A stretch of DNA of 64,000 bases from Actinoalloteichus fjordicus (lineage in GTDB: Bacteria > Actinomycetota > Actinomycetes > Mycobacteriales > Pseudonocardiaceae). Shown piece by piece: positions 1-8,795 of this stretch (within the stretch, counting starts at the first letter, position 1; every line of letters begins with the position of its first letter). Made by a program: the position numbers and the translations under genes. Location: the NCBI RefSeq assembly GCF_001941625.1, contig NZ_CP016076.1, forward strand, positions 2,914,001 to 2,978,000. Direction: 5' to 3'. The notes beneath the pieces are model-generated. The model worked only from the letters and a program-made list of their open reading frames with translations. It did no database searches and was not told the origin of the DNA.

Positions 1-1224
1 GTGTTCCTGCGCAACGGCTCGCGGCTCTACCTCGACGTGGGCTCGCACCCCGAGTACGCCACGGCGGAGTGCGACGACATCGCGCAGCTGGTGACCCATG
101 ACAAGGCGGGCGAGCGGGTCCTGGAGGATCTGCTGGTCGACGCCGAGCGGCGGCTCGCCGACGAGGGCATCGGCGGGGACATCTTCCTGTTCAAGAACAA
201 CACCGACTCGGCGGGCAACTCCTACGGTTGTCACGAGAACTACCTGGTGGGGCGGGCAGGCGAGTTCGCAAGGATCGCCGACGTCCTTCTGCCGTTCCTC
301 GTCACCCGCCAGCTCATCTGCGGTGCGGGCAAGGTCCTGCAGACCCCTCGGGGCGCGGTCTACTGCCTGTCGCAGCGGGCCGAGCACATCTGGGAGGGCG
401 TCTCCAGCGCGACCACGCGGTCTCGACCGATCATCAACACGCGGGACGAGCCGCACGCCGACGCCGAGCGCTACCGCAGGCTCCATGTGATCGTCGGGGA
501 CTCGAACATGTCCGAGGCGACCACGATGCTCAAAGTCGGCAGCGCGCACCTCGTGCTGGAGATGATCGAGGCGGGCGTGCAGTTCCGCGACTTCACGCTG
601 GACAACCCGATCCGGGCCATTCGCGAGATCAGCCACGACCTGACCGGGCGGCGCAACGTTCGGCTTGCGGGCGGCCGGGAGGCCTCCGCGCTGGACATCC
701 AGCGGGACTACTACGCCAAGGCCGTCGAGCACCTGCGCGACCGCGAGCCGGATGCGCTGCTCGACCGCGTGGTGGAGTTGTGGGGTCGCACGCTCGACGC
801 CGTCGAGCAGCAGAACCTCGGCCTCATCGATCGGGAGATCGACTGGGCCGTCAAGCAGCGGCTCATCGATCGCTATCGGAACAAGCACGATCTGGAGCTG
901 TCCAGCCCGCGCATCGCGCAGATCGACCTCGCCTACCACGACATCCGTCGGGGCCGGGGGCTCTTCGACCTGCTGCAACGCAAGGACCTGGTCGCCAGGG
1001 TCACCGACGACGGCGAGATCGAGGCCGCCAAGGACACGCCACCGCAGACCACCAGGGCGAAGCTGCGCGGCGACTTCATCGCGGCGGCCCAGACCGCCAA
1101 CCGGGACTTCACCGTCGACTGGGTGCATCTCAAGCTCAACGACCAGGCACAGCGCACCGTGCTGTGCAAGGACCCGTTCCGTGCCGTGGACGAACGGGTG
1201 GAGCGGCTGATCGCGTCGCTGTGA
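1..1224 (+). CDS. pafA: Pup--protein ligase PafA (5' end outside window)
   Basis: PafA ligates the deamidated C-terminal glutamate of Pup to substrate lysines, marking proteins for the mycobacterial-type proteasome. The 407 visible residues begin inside the family's glutamine-synthetase-like fold: residues 9-25 read [17 protein letters not shown], which lies roughly 40-45 residues into full-length PafA (~452 aa). The true start, with the first catalytic glutamate, is therefore left of the window. Other PafA hallmarks are [20 protein letters not shown] (about 62-81) and the C-terminal [14 protein letters not shown] stretch. The codon at position 1 is an internal GTG, not a start. pafB follows after about 150 bases in the same direction, the standard actinobacterial order. 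Confidence 0.96.
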   Translation: MFLRNGSRLYLDVGSHPEYATAECDDIAQLVTHDKAGERVLEDLLVDAERRLADEGIGGDIFLFKNNTDSAGNSYGCHENYLVGRAGEFARIADVLLPFLVTRQLICGAGKVLQTPRGAVYCLSQRAEHIWEGVSSATTRSRPIINTRDEPHADAERYRRLHVIVGDSNMSEATTMLKVGSAHLVLEMIEAGVQFRDFTLDNPIRAIREISHDLTGRRNVRLAGGREASALDIQRDYYAKAVEHLRDREPDALLDRVVELWGRTLDAVEQQNLGLIDREIDWAVKQRLIDRYRNKHDLELSSPRIAQIDLAYHDIRRGRGLFDLLQRKDLVARVTDDGEIEAAKDTPPQTTRAKLRGDFIAAAQTANRDFTVDWVHLKLNDQAQRTVLCKDPFRAVDERVERLIASL

Positions 1225-1377
1225 CCGGGCGTCGGGCGGGGTGACTCGTCGCCACGAGCGGCCCCGCCCGGCCCGCACCCCGCCTGCCTGCGGCCTGATC
1301 GCCCAGGCACGGACCTTCGGCCGGAAATCAGGCGGTCGCGTCACGACGGGCCACCCGCAACGACTAGGGTGCCGATC

Positions 1378-2355
1378 GTGTCGACTGCACGCGCTGAGCG
1401 CCTGGTGAACCTGGTGTTGTGCCTGCTCTCCACCCGTCAGTTCCTCGGCGCCGATCGAATTCGGGGGATCGTCCCCGGTTACGCGGACGCGCCCACCGGC
1501 GACGCGTTCTTCCGGATGTTCGAACGGGACAAGGCCGAGCTGCGGGACCTGGGCATTCCGTTGGAGACCGGCCGAAACTCCGGCTTCGACGGCACCGAGG
1601 GGTACCGCATCGCCCGCCGGGACTACGAGCTGGGCGAGATCGACCTGGAGCCCGACGAGGCCGCCGCCGTGGCACTGGCCGCCCGGCTCTGGGACTCGCA
1701 CGACTTCGCCGACGCCGCTCGCCGGGCCGTGGTCAAGCTACGAGCCGCGGGCGTGGACGTCGATCACGGCACCGCTCCCGCCGTGGAGCCCAGGGTGCGG
1801 ATCAGCGAGCCGTCGTTCGCCGTGCTGCACGCGGCGGTGCAGGCAGGGCGGTTGGTCACCTTCGATCACCGGCGCAGCAGCAGTCCTGAGCCGATGCGCC
1901 GAGTCGTCGAACCCTGGGGCGTGGTGTCCTGGCGCGGGCGCTGGTACCTGGTCGGACACGATCTCGACCGCCAGGCCACCCGATGCTTCCGGCTCTCGCG
2001 CATCGTCGGGCCGGTCACGACCTCCGGTCCCGACGGCGCGGTCCAGCGTCCGGAGGGCGTCGACCTGCTGTCGATCGTCGCGGCCACCGCCGAGCCGCCG
2101 CCGCCCGCGCCGCCCGCACTGCTCTGGATCGCCAAGGACCGGGCCAACGGGCTGCGCAGGCACGGCAGGACGACCGGCGAGCGCGTCGTCGGCGGGATCG
2201 ACGGCGACCTGCTGGAGATCGAGTTCAACCACTCCGGCTCCGCCTCCGACTGGATCGCGGGCTACGGTCCGGACGTCCTGGTCGTCGAGCCGGAGTCGCT
2301 GCGGGAGTCCGTGCGCGAGGTGCTGCTCGGCGCGATGGGAGAGGGAGAACGATGA
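1378..2355 (+). CDS. pafB: WYL-domain transcriptional regulator PafB
   Basis: PafB pairs with PafC to form a WYL-domain activator of the LexA/RecA-independent DNA-damage response in mycobacteria. The N-terminus (STARAERLVNLVLCLLSTRQ) is a winged-helix segment nearly identical in pattern to mycobacterial PafB, followed by MFERDKAELRDLGIPLE. The C-terminal half carries the WYL domain (RRVVEPWGVVSWRGRWYLVG around residues 175-195). I prefer GTG 1378 over GTG 1369 because it fits the family's N-terminus; both are in frame. The stop overlaps the pafC start (ATGA), indicating translational coupling. Confidence 0.94.
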   Translation: MSTARAERLVNLVLCLLSTRQFLGADRIRGIVPGYADAPTGDAFFRMFERDKAELRDLGIPLETGRNSGFDGTEGYRIARRDYELGEIDLEPDEAAAVALAARLWDSHDFADAARRAVVKLRAAGVDVDHGTAPAVEPRVRISEPSFAVLHAAVQAGRLVTFDHRRSSSPEPMRRVVEPWGVVSWRGRWYLVGHDLDRQATRCFRLSRIVGPVTTSGPDGAVQRPEGVDLLSIVAATAEPPPPAPPALLWIAKDRANGLRRHGRTTGERVVGGIDGDLLEIEFNHSGSASDWIAGYGPDVLVVEPESLRESVREVLLGAMGEGER

Positions 2356-3341
2356 GCGCCTCGTCCGAACGGCTGTCCCGCCTGCTGGCTCTGGTGCCGT
2401 ACCTGCTGGCCAGACCGGGCATCCCGCTGGCCGAGGCGGCGGCGGACTTCGACGTCACGCCTCGACAGCTGCGCAAGGACCTCGAGCTGCTGTGGATGTG
2501 CGGGCTGCCCGGCTACGGCCCCGGCGACCTGATCGACCTGTCATTCGACGACGAGTCGGTGATGGTCTCCTACGACGCCGGGATGAGCAGGCCGCTGCGG
2601 CTCACCACGACCGAGGCGACCTCGCTGCTGGTGGCGTTGCGGGCGCTGACCGACGACCCCGGACTCGCCGACGTCGACGCGGTCGTCCGTGCCGTCGCCA
2701 AGATCGAGGCCGCGGTCGGCCGGGCCCAGCCAGCGGGCGTCGTGGTCGGCCTCGGCAGGCGAGGCGCGGTCCGAGCTGGCGTGCAGGAGGCAGCGCAGCG
2801 GGCACTGGAGCTTCGGCGGGCCCTGCGGATCAGGTACTACACGGCCTCGCGCGACGAGATCAGCGAACGGACGGTCGACCCGACACGACTGGTCCTGCTG
2901 GACGGCCGCGAGTACCTGGAGGGCTGGTGCCGTTCGGCCGAGGGGATGCGCCTGTTCCGGATGGATCGCGTCGACCAGGCCGAGGTGACCGACGAGCCCG
3001 CCGCCCCGCCGCAGCATGCCGAGCCCGTCGATCTGACCACCGGACCGTTCCGCGCCGCGCCCGACCAGCTCGCGGCCGTGCTCGTCCTCGGTCGTGACGC
3101 GCGCTGGGTCGCCGAGTATCACCCGGTGGAGGAGCCCGTCGAACTCGAGGACGGCAGCCTGCGGGTCACCATGCGCTATTCCGACAGCTCGTGGATGCTG
3201 CGCCTGGTGCTCGGACTGGGCAGCGGCGTGCGGGTGCTGGAGCCCCGCAGCCTCGCCGAGGCGGTCCGCAGCCAGGCGTCGGAGGCGCTGCTGCTCGGTG
3301 AGAAGCTCGCCGCCGATCTCATCGCCGACGGACTACGGTAA
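2352..3341 (+). CDS. pafC: WYL-domain transcriptional regulator PafC
   Basis: This is the second half of the PafBC regulator. The 329-residue protein starts at ATG 2352, overlapping the pafB stop by four bases. An N-terminal winged-helix region (LSRLLALVPYLLARPGIPLA, then FDVTPRQLRKDLELLWMCGL) precedes a WYL-type domain (RIRYYTASRDEISERTVDP, REYLEGWCRSAEGMRLFRMD) and a C-terminal WCX-like extension. Synteny with pafA/pafB upstream and tatA downstream supports the name. Confidence 0.94.
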   Translation: MSASSERLSRLLALVPYLLARPGIPLAEAAADFDVTPRQLRKDLELLWMCGLPGYGPGDLIDLSFDDESVMVSYDAGMSRPLRLTTTEATSLLVALRALTDDPGLADVDAVVRAVAKIEAAVGRAQPAGVVVGLGRRGAVRAGVQEAAQRALELRRALRIRYYTASRDEISERTVDPTRLVLLDGREYLEGWCRSAEGMRLFRMDRVDQAEVTDEPAAPPQHAEPVDLTTGPFRAAPDQLAAVLVLGRDARWVAEYHPVEEPVELEDGSLRVTMRYSDSSWMLRLVLGLGSGVRVLEPRSLAEAVRSQASEALLLGEKLAADLIADGLR

Positions 3342-3345
3342 GGCC

Positions 3346-3615
3346 GTGTCGTATCTGCTCAGCGGGCTGATGATCGCCCTCGGTCTCCTCCTCCTGGTCG
3401 TCGTCGTGCTCCGACTACTAAGGTCCGTGCGGACGGTGCGTCGTGCGCAGTCGCGACTGCGGCGTACCGTCGAGGACCGGGGCGGCCTGCTCCGAGCACG
3501 GCTCGCTGCCGTGGAGGTGGCGGTGAAGGAGCGGCGTCGGCCCATGTCAAGGCCTCGGCACGGGCACACGGACGAGAACGGGAGCATCATCAATGTTCAA
3601 CCTGGGAACCGCTGA
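3346..3615 (+). CDS. Small single-pass membrane protein
   Basis: An 89-residue protein between pafC and tatA, starting at GTG 3346 four bases after the pafC stop and running 23 bases into tatA. It has one hydrophobic segment (LLSGLMIALGLLLLVVVVL, residues 4-22) followed by a very Arg-rich cytoplasmic region (RLLRSVRTVRRAQSRLRRTV), an N-out/C-in arrangement by the positive-inside rule. Tight spacing argues that it is expressed with pafBC and tatA. I know of no assigned function. The C-terminal 20 residues overlap tatA in another frame and may be non-essential tail. Confidence 0.6.
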   Translation: MSYLLSGLMIALGLLLLVVVVLRLLRSVRTVRRAQSRLRRTVEDRGGLLRARLAAVEVAVKERRRPMSRPRHGHTDENGSIINVQPGNR

Positions 3616-4000
3616 GATCCTGATCATCGCGGGCGTGCTCGTGCTGCTGTTCGGCGCCACGAAGCTGCCGCAGATGGCTCGTTCGCTCGGCCAGTCGGCC
3701 CGCATCCTCAAGGCGGAGACCAAGGGCATGCGCAACGACGGCAAGGACGAGGCGGCCGCCGAGGCCGCGCCGCAGGCAGATCCGGCCCAGGCGGCCGCGC
3801 CGCAGCCGTTGGCCGCTCCCCAGCCGCCGGTCGCGCAGCCGGTCGTGCAGCAGCCCGTCGCGCAGCCGCAGGCGCAGCCCGTCGCCGAGCCGGTCGCCGC
3901 TCCGCAGCCCGTCGCGCAGCCGGTCGCCCAGCCCGCCGCCGAACCGCAGCAGGCTGCCCAGCCGCAGCCCTCGACGACGCAGACGCCGCCCGCGCAGTAG
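3593..4000 (+). CDS. tatA: Twin-arginine translocase subunit TatA
   Basis: TatA oligomerises in the membrane to form the pore of the twin-arginine export pathway. The 135-residue protein has the canonical N-terminus: short transmembrane helix AEILIIAGVLVLLFGATKLP, hinge (FG..KLP) and amphipathic helix ARSLGQSARILKAETKGM. From about residue 60 the tail is low-complexity Pro/Ala/Gln/Val (many PVAQP-type repeats) and longer than usual. ATG 3593 lies inside the preceding small ORF. In most actinobacteria tatC follows directly; here the next 880 bases contain no TatC, so the partner must be elsewhere. Confidence 0.93.
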   Translation: MFNLGTAEILIIAGVLVLLFGATKLPQMARSLGQSARILKAETKGMRNDGKDEAAAEAAPQADPAQAAAPQPLAAPQPPVAQPVVQQPVAQPQAQPVAEPVAAPQPVAQPVAQPAAEPQQAAQPQPSTTQTPPAQ

Positions 4001-4149
4001 GTCCCGTCCGCCCGGGTCTGGGCGCTGCCTGTCTCCTGCCCGTCGTTTCCGCCGTCAGTCCCGGCCGGTCGGCTGCTCGCCGTCCGGCCGGAGCAGGCAC
4101 CGGGATGATGCTCCGGGCCTCGTCTCACAATGCCGCTTCACGGCCCTCC

Positions 4150-4362
4150 TCAGCGCGGTCTGGTCGCCGACATGTCGACCTGCTTGGCTGCCTCCCAGCA
4201 CTTCTCGCAGCTCGCCCAGAATCGCGCCATGGTCGCCGTGTCGGCCACTTCGACCAACTCCTCGCACAGGGCGGTCGCCTTGTCTCCGGTTTTGTACGTG
4301 CCGCGTGGTCCGGGCAGCACATGGCGCTGCCTGCTCGCAGGCTGCCAGTGGTAGACGCTCAC
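4150..4362 (-). CDS. Small cysteine-containing protein (zinc-finger-like)
   Basis: A 70-residue ORF with GTG start at 4362. The N-terminus (VYHWQPASRQRHVLPG) and the C..CxxC arrangement (ALCEELVEV ... ASCEKCWEAAK) resemble short actinobacterial proteins, often near DUF397/XRE genes, that carry an HW..P...RH start and one Cys plus a CxxC pair, plausibly binding zinc. It is transcribed against tatA and helY and occupies the position where tatC would normally lie. The function is unknown. Confidence rests on family-like pattern and amino-acid composition unlike a shadow ORF. Confidence 0.6.
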   Translation of the reverse strand: MSVYHWQPASRQRHVLPGPRGTYKTGDKATALCEELVEVADTATMARFWASCEKCWEAAKQVDMSATRPR

Positions 4363-4884
4363 CAGTGCACACCCCTCTGCTGTCCGTGAGAGCGAGGATC
4401 ACCACGGCCGGTGATGATCTCGCCTCACCACGTTAACGACGCTGAACGACTGATGGCGAGAGGTTCCGCCTTCCTAGTGACGCCTGCGGTCTCCGTCCGG
4501 GGGCGGCCTGCTCCGCTCCGGCCGATTCCGGCCGAAGTCCCTCCCTGCCGCGGTCCGCCTGCCGAGCTCGCCTGCGCGAGGGCCTCGCCGCCCGCCCGGC
4601 TCCCGCCGGACCGTCGGGGCATCGACGGGCATCGCAGCACCTCGCGTGGCGCCGCAGCGCCGGTCGGCACGGGCGGCCGGGCCGTTCGCCCGTCCTCCTT
4701 TCGGTCCCACTTGGCTGACGTCGGTACGTCGGGCTGGTGTATCGGCTGGTCCGCGCCGAACGACGCCGCGCCGCCGCCCGAGGACCGCCCCGCTCCGCTC
4801 TCGTCCCGGCGCCGTCGTCCGACAGGTGTGAACAGACCGCCGAAGACTCGGGTGCACGTCGGCCCGATGTGAAAGCCTGATGCC
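4363..4884. other. Intergenic region, no convincing gene
   Basis: About 520 bases between the divergent small gene and helY. Open frames exist on both strands but are Pro/Arg-rich, show no family motif and are typical high-GC shadows. It presumably holds the helY promoter. A TatC-coding sequence (about 250-300 codons, six membrane segments) is not present in any frame. Confidence 0.6.
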
Positions 4885-7800
4885 GTGGCCGCACGCTCTT
4901 CGAACAATTCGGCGACGTCTCCTGCGGAGCGTTACGCCGCTGCCCGCTCACGTCAGGCCCATCCGAGGCTGACGGAGTTCCTCAGCGAGATCGCCTTCGA
5001 GCTCGATCCGTTTCAACTCGCCTCCTGCCGGGCGCTGGAGGTGGGACACGCCGTCCTGGTCTGCGCGCCGACCGGCGCGGGCAAGACCGTCGTCGGCGAG
5101 TTCGCCGTCCATCTCGCACTCGCCGAGGGAAGGAAGTGCTTCTACACGACGCCCATCAAGGCGCTCTCCAATCAGAAGTACGCGGACTTGTGTGCCCGAC
5201 ACGGCGCCGAGAACGTCGGGCTGCTCACGGGCGACGCGGCAGTCAACGGCCACGCCCCCGTGGTCGTGATGACCACCGAGGTCCTGCGGAACATGCTCTA
5301 CGCGGGCTCGTCCAGCCTCGACGGGCTCGGCTACGTCGTGATGGACGAGGTCCACTACCTCGCGGATCGATTCCGGGGCGCGGTGTGGGAGGAGGTCATC
5401 CTCCATCTGCCGGAGAGTGTCCGCCTGGTGTCGCTGTCGGCGACGGTCAGCAACGCCGAGGAGTTCGGCGAATGGCTGGTGGCCGTCCGAGGCGACACCT
5501 CCGTGGTGGTCGACGAGCATCGACCGGTGCCGCTCTGGCAGCACATGATGGTCGGCAGCCGCACGATGGACCTGTTCGGCGGGGAGTCCGCAGGCGAGCT
5601 GAAGCTCAACCCGAACCTGTTGCGTCAGGTGCAGAACACCGAGCGCAGCGAGCCTGCCTGGCGGGGGCCGCGTCGGGACCGGGGGCCGCGTGACCGACGG
5701 AACGGCGCTTCGCATCCCGCCCGGTTCCGGCCGCCCGCGCGCACCGACGTCATCGAGCGACTCGGCGCCGCCGGGCTGCTGCCCGCGATCGTCTTCATCT
5801 TCAGTCGAGCGGGCTGCGACGCCGCCGTCACCCAGTGCGTTCGCGGCGGGCTGCGGCTGACCACCGAGGCCGAGGCCGAGGAGATTCGTCGCGTCATCGA
5901 CCTCAAGACCGTCGACCTGCCGGACGGCGACCTCGGTGTCCTGGGTTACTGGGAATGGCGAGAGGCGTTGGAGCGCGGGGTCGCCGCCCACCACGCGGGA
6001 ATGCTGCCCGCCTTCAAGGAGACGGTGGAGGAGCTGTTCGTGCGCGGGCTGGTCCGGGCCGTCTTCGCCACGGAGACGCTGGCACTGGGCATCAACATGC
6101 CCGCGCGGACCGTGGTGCTGGAGAAGCTGGTCAAGTACAACGGCGAGGCACACGTCGACCTGACGCCGGGGGAGTACACCCAGCTCACCGGCAGGGCGGG
6201 CAGGCGCGGCATCGACGTCGAGGGTCACGCGGTGGTCATGTGGCAGCCCGGCGTCGATCCGCGGCAGGTCGCCGGGCTGGCCTCGACCAGGACCTATCCG
6301 CTGCGCTCCTCCTTCCGGCCCGGCTACAACATGGCCGTGAACCTGGTGCACCGGGTCGGCGTCCCGGCGGCGCGCGACCTGTTGGAGCAGTCCTTCGCCC
6401 AGTTCCAGGCCGACCGCTCGGTGGTCGGCCTGTCTCGCCGGATCGAACGCAACGAGGAGGCCTTGGCGGGCTATCGGGAGTCCGCGAGCTGTCACCTCGG
6501 CGACTTCGAGGAGTACATGGAGCTGCGACGTCGCGTCTCCGCCAGGGAGAAGGTCCTGGCCAAGCAGAACACCGCAGGCAGGCGCGCCGATGCTGCGGCC
6601 TCGCTGGAGCGGTTGCGCAAGGGCGACGTCATCGCCGTGCCCGCTGGCAGGCGGTCCGGGCTGGCCGTGGTCGTCGATCCCGGCCTGGACCCGCTCAACG
6701 AGCCGCGCCCGCTGGTGGTCACCGAGGATCGATGGGCGGGCAGGCTGTCGGTGGTCGACTTCCCGACGCCGGTGGAGGCGCTGGGCCGGATGCGGCTGCC
6801 CAAGGACGTCGAGGTGCGCTCGCCCCGGTCGAGGCGGGACCTGGCCTCGGCGCTGCGCGACACCGGGATCGCGGTGCCAGCCCGGGGCAGGAGCCGGCCG
6901 GGTGCCCCGCACGAGGACGGTGAGCTGAACACCCTGCGTCGTGCACTGCGCGCCCACCCCTGCCATGGCTGTGACTCGCGAGAGGACCACGCGAGATGGG
7001 CCGAGCGACACCATCGTCTCGCGGGTGAGAACGACCAGCTCCGCCGGAAGGTGGCGGGCACCACCCACTCGCTGGTGCGCACCTTCGACCGGATCAGGGC
7101 GCTGCTGCGGGCGAGGGGTTATCTGGCTCCTGCACCCGCCGTCCCCGGCGGTCCGGACGCCGAGGGCGCCACCGCTGCCGTGAACGCGGACGACGCCGCG
7201 AGCGCGGGAGCGACGGGAACCGACGGCGATACTGCGGAGACCGGTGTGGCCGAGGAGACCGCCGGTTCCGCTGCGGAGGCGGAGCAGGCCGAGGCCGAGC
7301 CTGCCGAGGTTTCGAGGGACGCCGTGTCCGCCGTCGGCCCCGTGTCCGCCGTCGGCGCGGCACCCGGCGGCAAGGGCACGGTCGTGGTCGTCGATCAGGA
7401 GACGATCAGCGAACACGGCAGGCGGCTGGCCCGCATCTACAGCGAGTCCGACCTGCTGGCGGCCGAATGTCTGCGCCACGGCGTATGGCGAGGCCTCGGA
7501 CCGGCCGAGCTGGCCTCGGTGGTCTCCGCGCTGGTCTTCGAGTCGCGTCGCGACACCGGCCCGGTCGCGGCCCTGCCGGAGGGACCGGTCACCGACGCAC
7601 TGGCGGAGACCATCCGCATCTGGGCCGATCTGGAGGACGACGAGCGGCGGCACCGGCTGGACCGCACCCGCGAACCGGACGCGGGCTTCGCCTGGCCCGT
7701 GTACCGGTGGGCGCGCGGCGAGTCGCTGGAGAAGGTGCTGACGGCGGCGGAGAGCACGGGCCATGATCTGTCGGCTGGCGACTTCGTGCGCTGGTGTCGT

Positions 7801-7923
7801 CAGGTCGTGGACCTGCTCGACCAGCTTCGTGACGTGGTCGGCACCCGGGATCCGGTGGGTGCCGCCGCAGCCAAGGCGGTCGTCGCCCTGCGTCGGGGAG
7901 TCGTCGCGATGAGCACGTCGTGA
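4885..7923 (+). CDS. helY: Ski2/Mtr4-like DExH-box RNA helicase HelY
   Basis: A 1012-residue superfamily 2 helicase of the Ski2/Mtr4 type, the conserved neighbour of the pafBC-tatAC block in actinobacteria, presumed to act in RNA processing or decay. Motif I is APTGAGKT (61-68), motif Ia TTPIKALSNQKY, motif II DEVH (154-157), motif III SAT and motif VI QLTGRAGRRGID. A helicase C domain is followed by an arch-like domain and a C-terminal DSHCT-like region ending near residue 1000. Residues about 752-830 are an Ala/Glu/Gly low-complexity linker between the arch and DSHCT parts. GTG 4885 gives the family-like N-terminus; no strong ribosome binding site is seen. Confidence 0.93.
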   Translation: MAARSSNNSATSPAERYAAARSRQAHPRLTEFLSEIAFELDPFQLASCRALEVGHAVLVCAPTGAGKTVVGEFAVHLALAEGRKCFYTTPIKALSNQKYADLCARHGAENVGLLTGDAAVNGHAPVVVMTTEVLRNMLYAGSSSLDGLGYVVMDEVHYLADRFRGAVWEEVILHLPESVRLVSLSATVSNAEEFGEWLVAVRGDTSVVVDEHRPVPLWQHMMVGSRTMDLFGGESAGELKLNPNLLRQVQNTERSEPAWRGPRRDRGPRDRRNGASHPARFRPPARTDVIERLGAAGLLPAIVFIFSRAGCDAAVTQCVRGGLRLTTEAEAEEIRRVIDLKTVDLPDGDLGVLGYWEWREALERGVAAHHAGMLPAFKETVEELFVRGLVRAVFATETLALGINMPARTVVLEKLVKYNGEAHVDLTPGEYTQLTGRAGRRGIDVEGHAVVMWQPGVDPRQVAGLASTRTYPLRSSFRPGYNMAVNLVHRVGVPAARDLLEQSFAQFQADRSVVGLSRRIERNEEALAGYRESASCHLGDFEEYMELRRRVSAREKVLAKQNTAGRRADAAASLERLRKGDVIAVPAGRRSGLAVVVDPGLDPLNEPRPLVVTEDRWAGRLSVVDFPTPVEALGRMRLPKDVEVRSPRSRRDLASALRDTGIAVPARGRSRPGAPHEDGELNTLRRALRAHPCHGCDSREDHARWAERHHRLAGENDQLRRKVAGTTHSLVRTFDRIRALLRARGYLAPAPAVPGGPDAEGATAAVNADDAASAGATGTDGDTAETGVAEETAGSAAEAEQAEAEPAEVSRDAVSAVGPVSAVGAAPGGKGTVVVVDQETISEHGRRLARIYSESDLLAAECLRHGVWRGLGPAELASVVSALVFESRRDTGPVAALPEGPVTDALAETIRIWADLEDDERRHRLDRTREPDAGFAWPVYRWARGESLEKVLTAAESTGHDLSAGDFVRWCRQVVDLLDQLRDVVGTRDPVGAAAAKAVVALRRGVVAMSTS

Positions 7924-8092
7924 GAACGACTCCCGGTCACAGCACTACTACGGCATCGACTGTTCGGTGTGGTCAGCGACAGAGACTATGGTTTGATCGC
8001 GCGGATCGGTGACGAAGACTTCGCTCTACGAGACTCCGCACCAGATCCCTCGAACAGCCACGCGCATTCCAGCGTCGACCCGGAGGCGAACC

Positions 8093-8731
8093 ATGACCAG
8101 CCCGTACGGACCGTCCGGGGGGAACGACCCGCAGCAGCAGTGGGGACAGCAGCCTTACGGGGGCTACAACCCCGGCACTCCCACGGGCGGGACGCCGGAG
8201 CAGGGCGCCTACGGCGGCTACCCGCAGCAGGGCTACGGGCAGCCGCCTGCGGGCCAGGGGTACGGCCAGCCGCCTGCTGGTCAGGAGTACGGCGGCTATC
8301 CTCAGACCGGCGGTTACCCGCAGCAGGGCTACCCGCAGCAGGGCGGCTACCCGCAGCAGGGTTACGGCCAGCCCGGCGGGTACGGCTACCCGCAGGGTCC
8401 GCCGCCGCAGCCGCAGAAGACCGCACTGCCCTGGGTGATCACCGGCATCGTCGTGGTGCTCCTCGGTGCACTGGCCGTCCTCGGCTTCGTCTGGCCGGGC
8501 TTCTTCAACACCAGGGTGTTCGACGAGAACGCGGTCGCCGAGGCGGTCACCCGGATCGTCGAGGACGACTACGGCGCAGGTGAGGTCACCGGGGTGAGCT
8601 GCCCGGCGGGCCAGCCGCTGGAGGCGGGCACCTCCTTCGAGTGCACCGCGACGGTCGACGGCGAGGCGTCCCGCATCACCATCTCCGTCCAGACCGACGA
8701 CGGCGAGTACCAGGTGGGCCAGCCCTCCTGA
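8093..8731 (+). CDS. DUF4333 domain membrane protein with Gln/Gly/Tyr/Pro-rich N-terminus
   Basis: A 212-residue protein starting at ATG 8093. Residues 1-105 are disordered and built of repeated [13 protein letters not shown] units. A single transmembrane helix ([20 protein letters not shown]) follows, then an extracytoplasmic domain with two cysteines ([20 protein letters not shown]) typical of DUF4333, where they probably form a disulphide. Family members are actinobacterial cell-envelope proteins of unknown role. A longer frame to 8009 exists, but its N-terminus has no family match. Confidence 0.82.
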   Translation: MTSPYGPSGGNDPQQQWGQQPYGGYNPGTPTGGTPEQGAYGGYPQQGYGQPPAGQGYGQPPAGQEYGGYPQTGGYPQQGYPQQGGYPQQGYGQPGGYGYPQGPPPQPQKTALPWVITGIVVVLLGALAVLGFVWPGFFNTRVFDENAVAEAVTRIVEDDYGAGEVTGVSCPAGQPLEAGTSFECTATVDGEASRITISVQTDDGEYQVGQPS

Positions 8732-8795
8732 CCTGGTCGGGCGCGCAGTGAAAGGCATTCGCATTTCCGCGCGCCCACCAGGCATCATCGTCGAC

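Noticed and set aside
1369-1377. GTG 1369 as pafB start
   Set aside because: Adds three residues not present in the family; GTG 1378 gives the conserved N-terminus.
4948-7764. 938-codon open frame antisense to helY
   Set aside because: Mirror of a real gene with high GC3; the protein is His/Arg/Gly-rich with no family motif, whereas the sense frame has every helicase motif.
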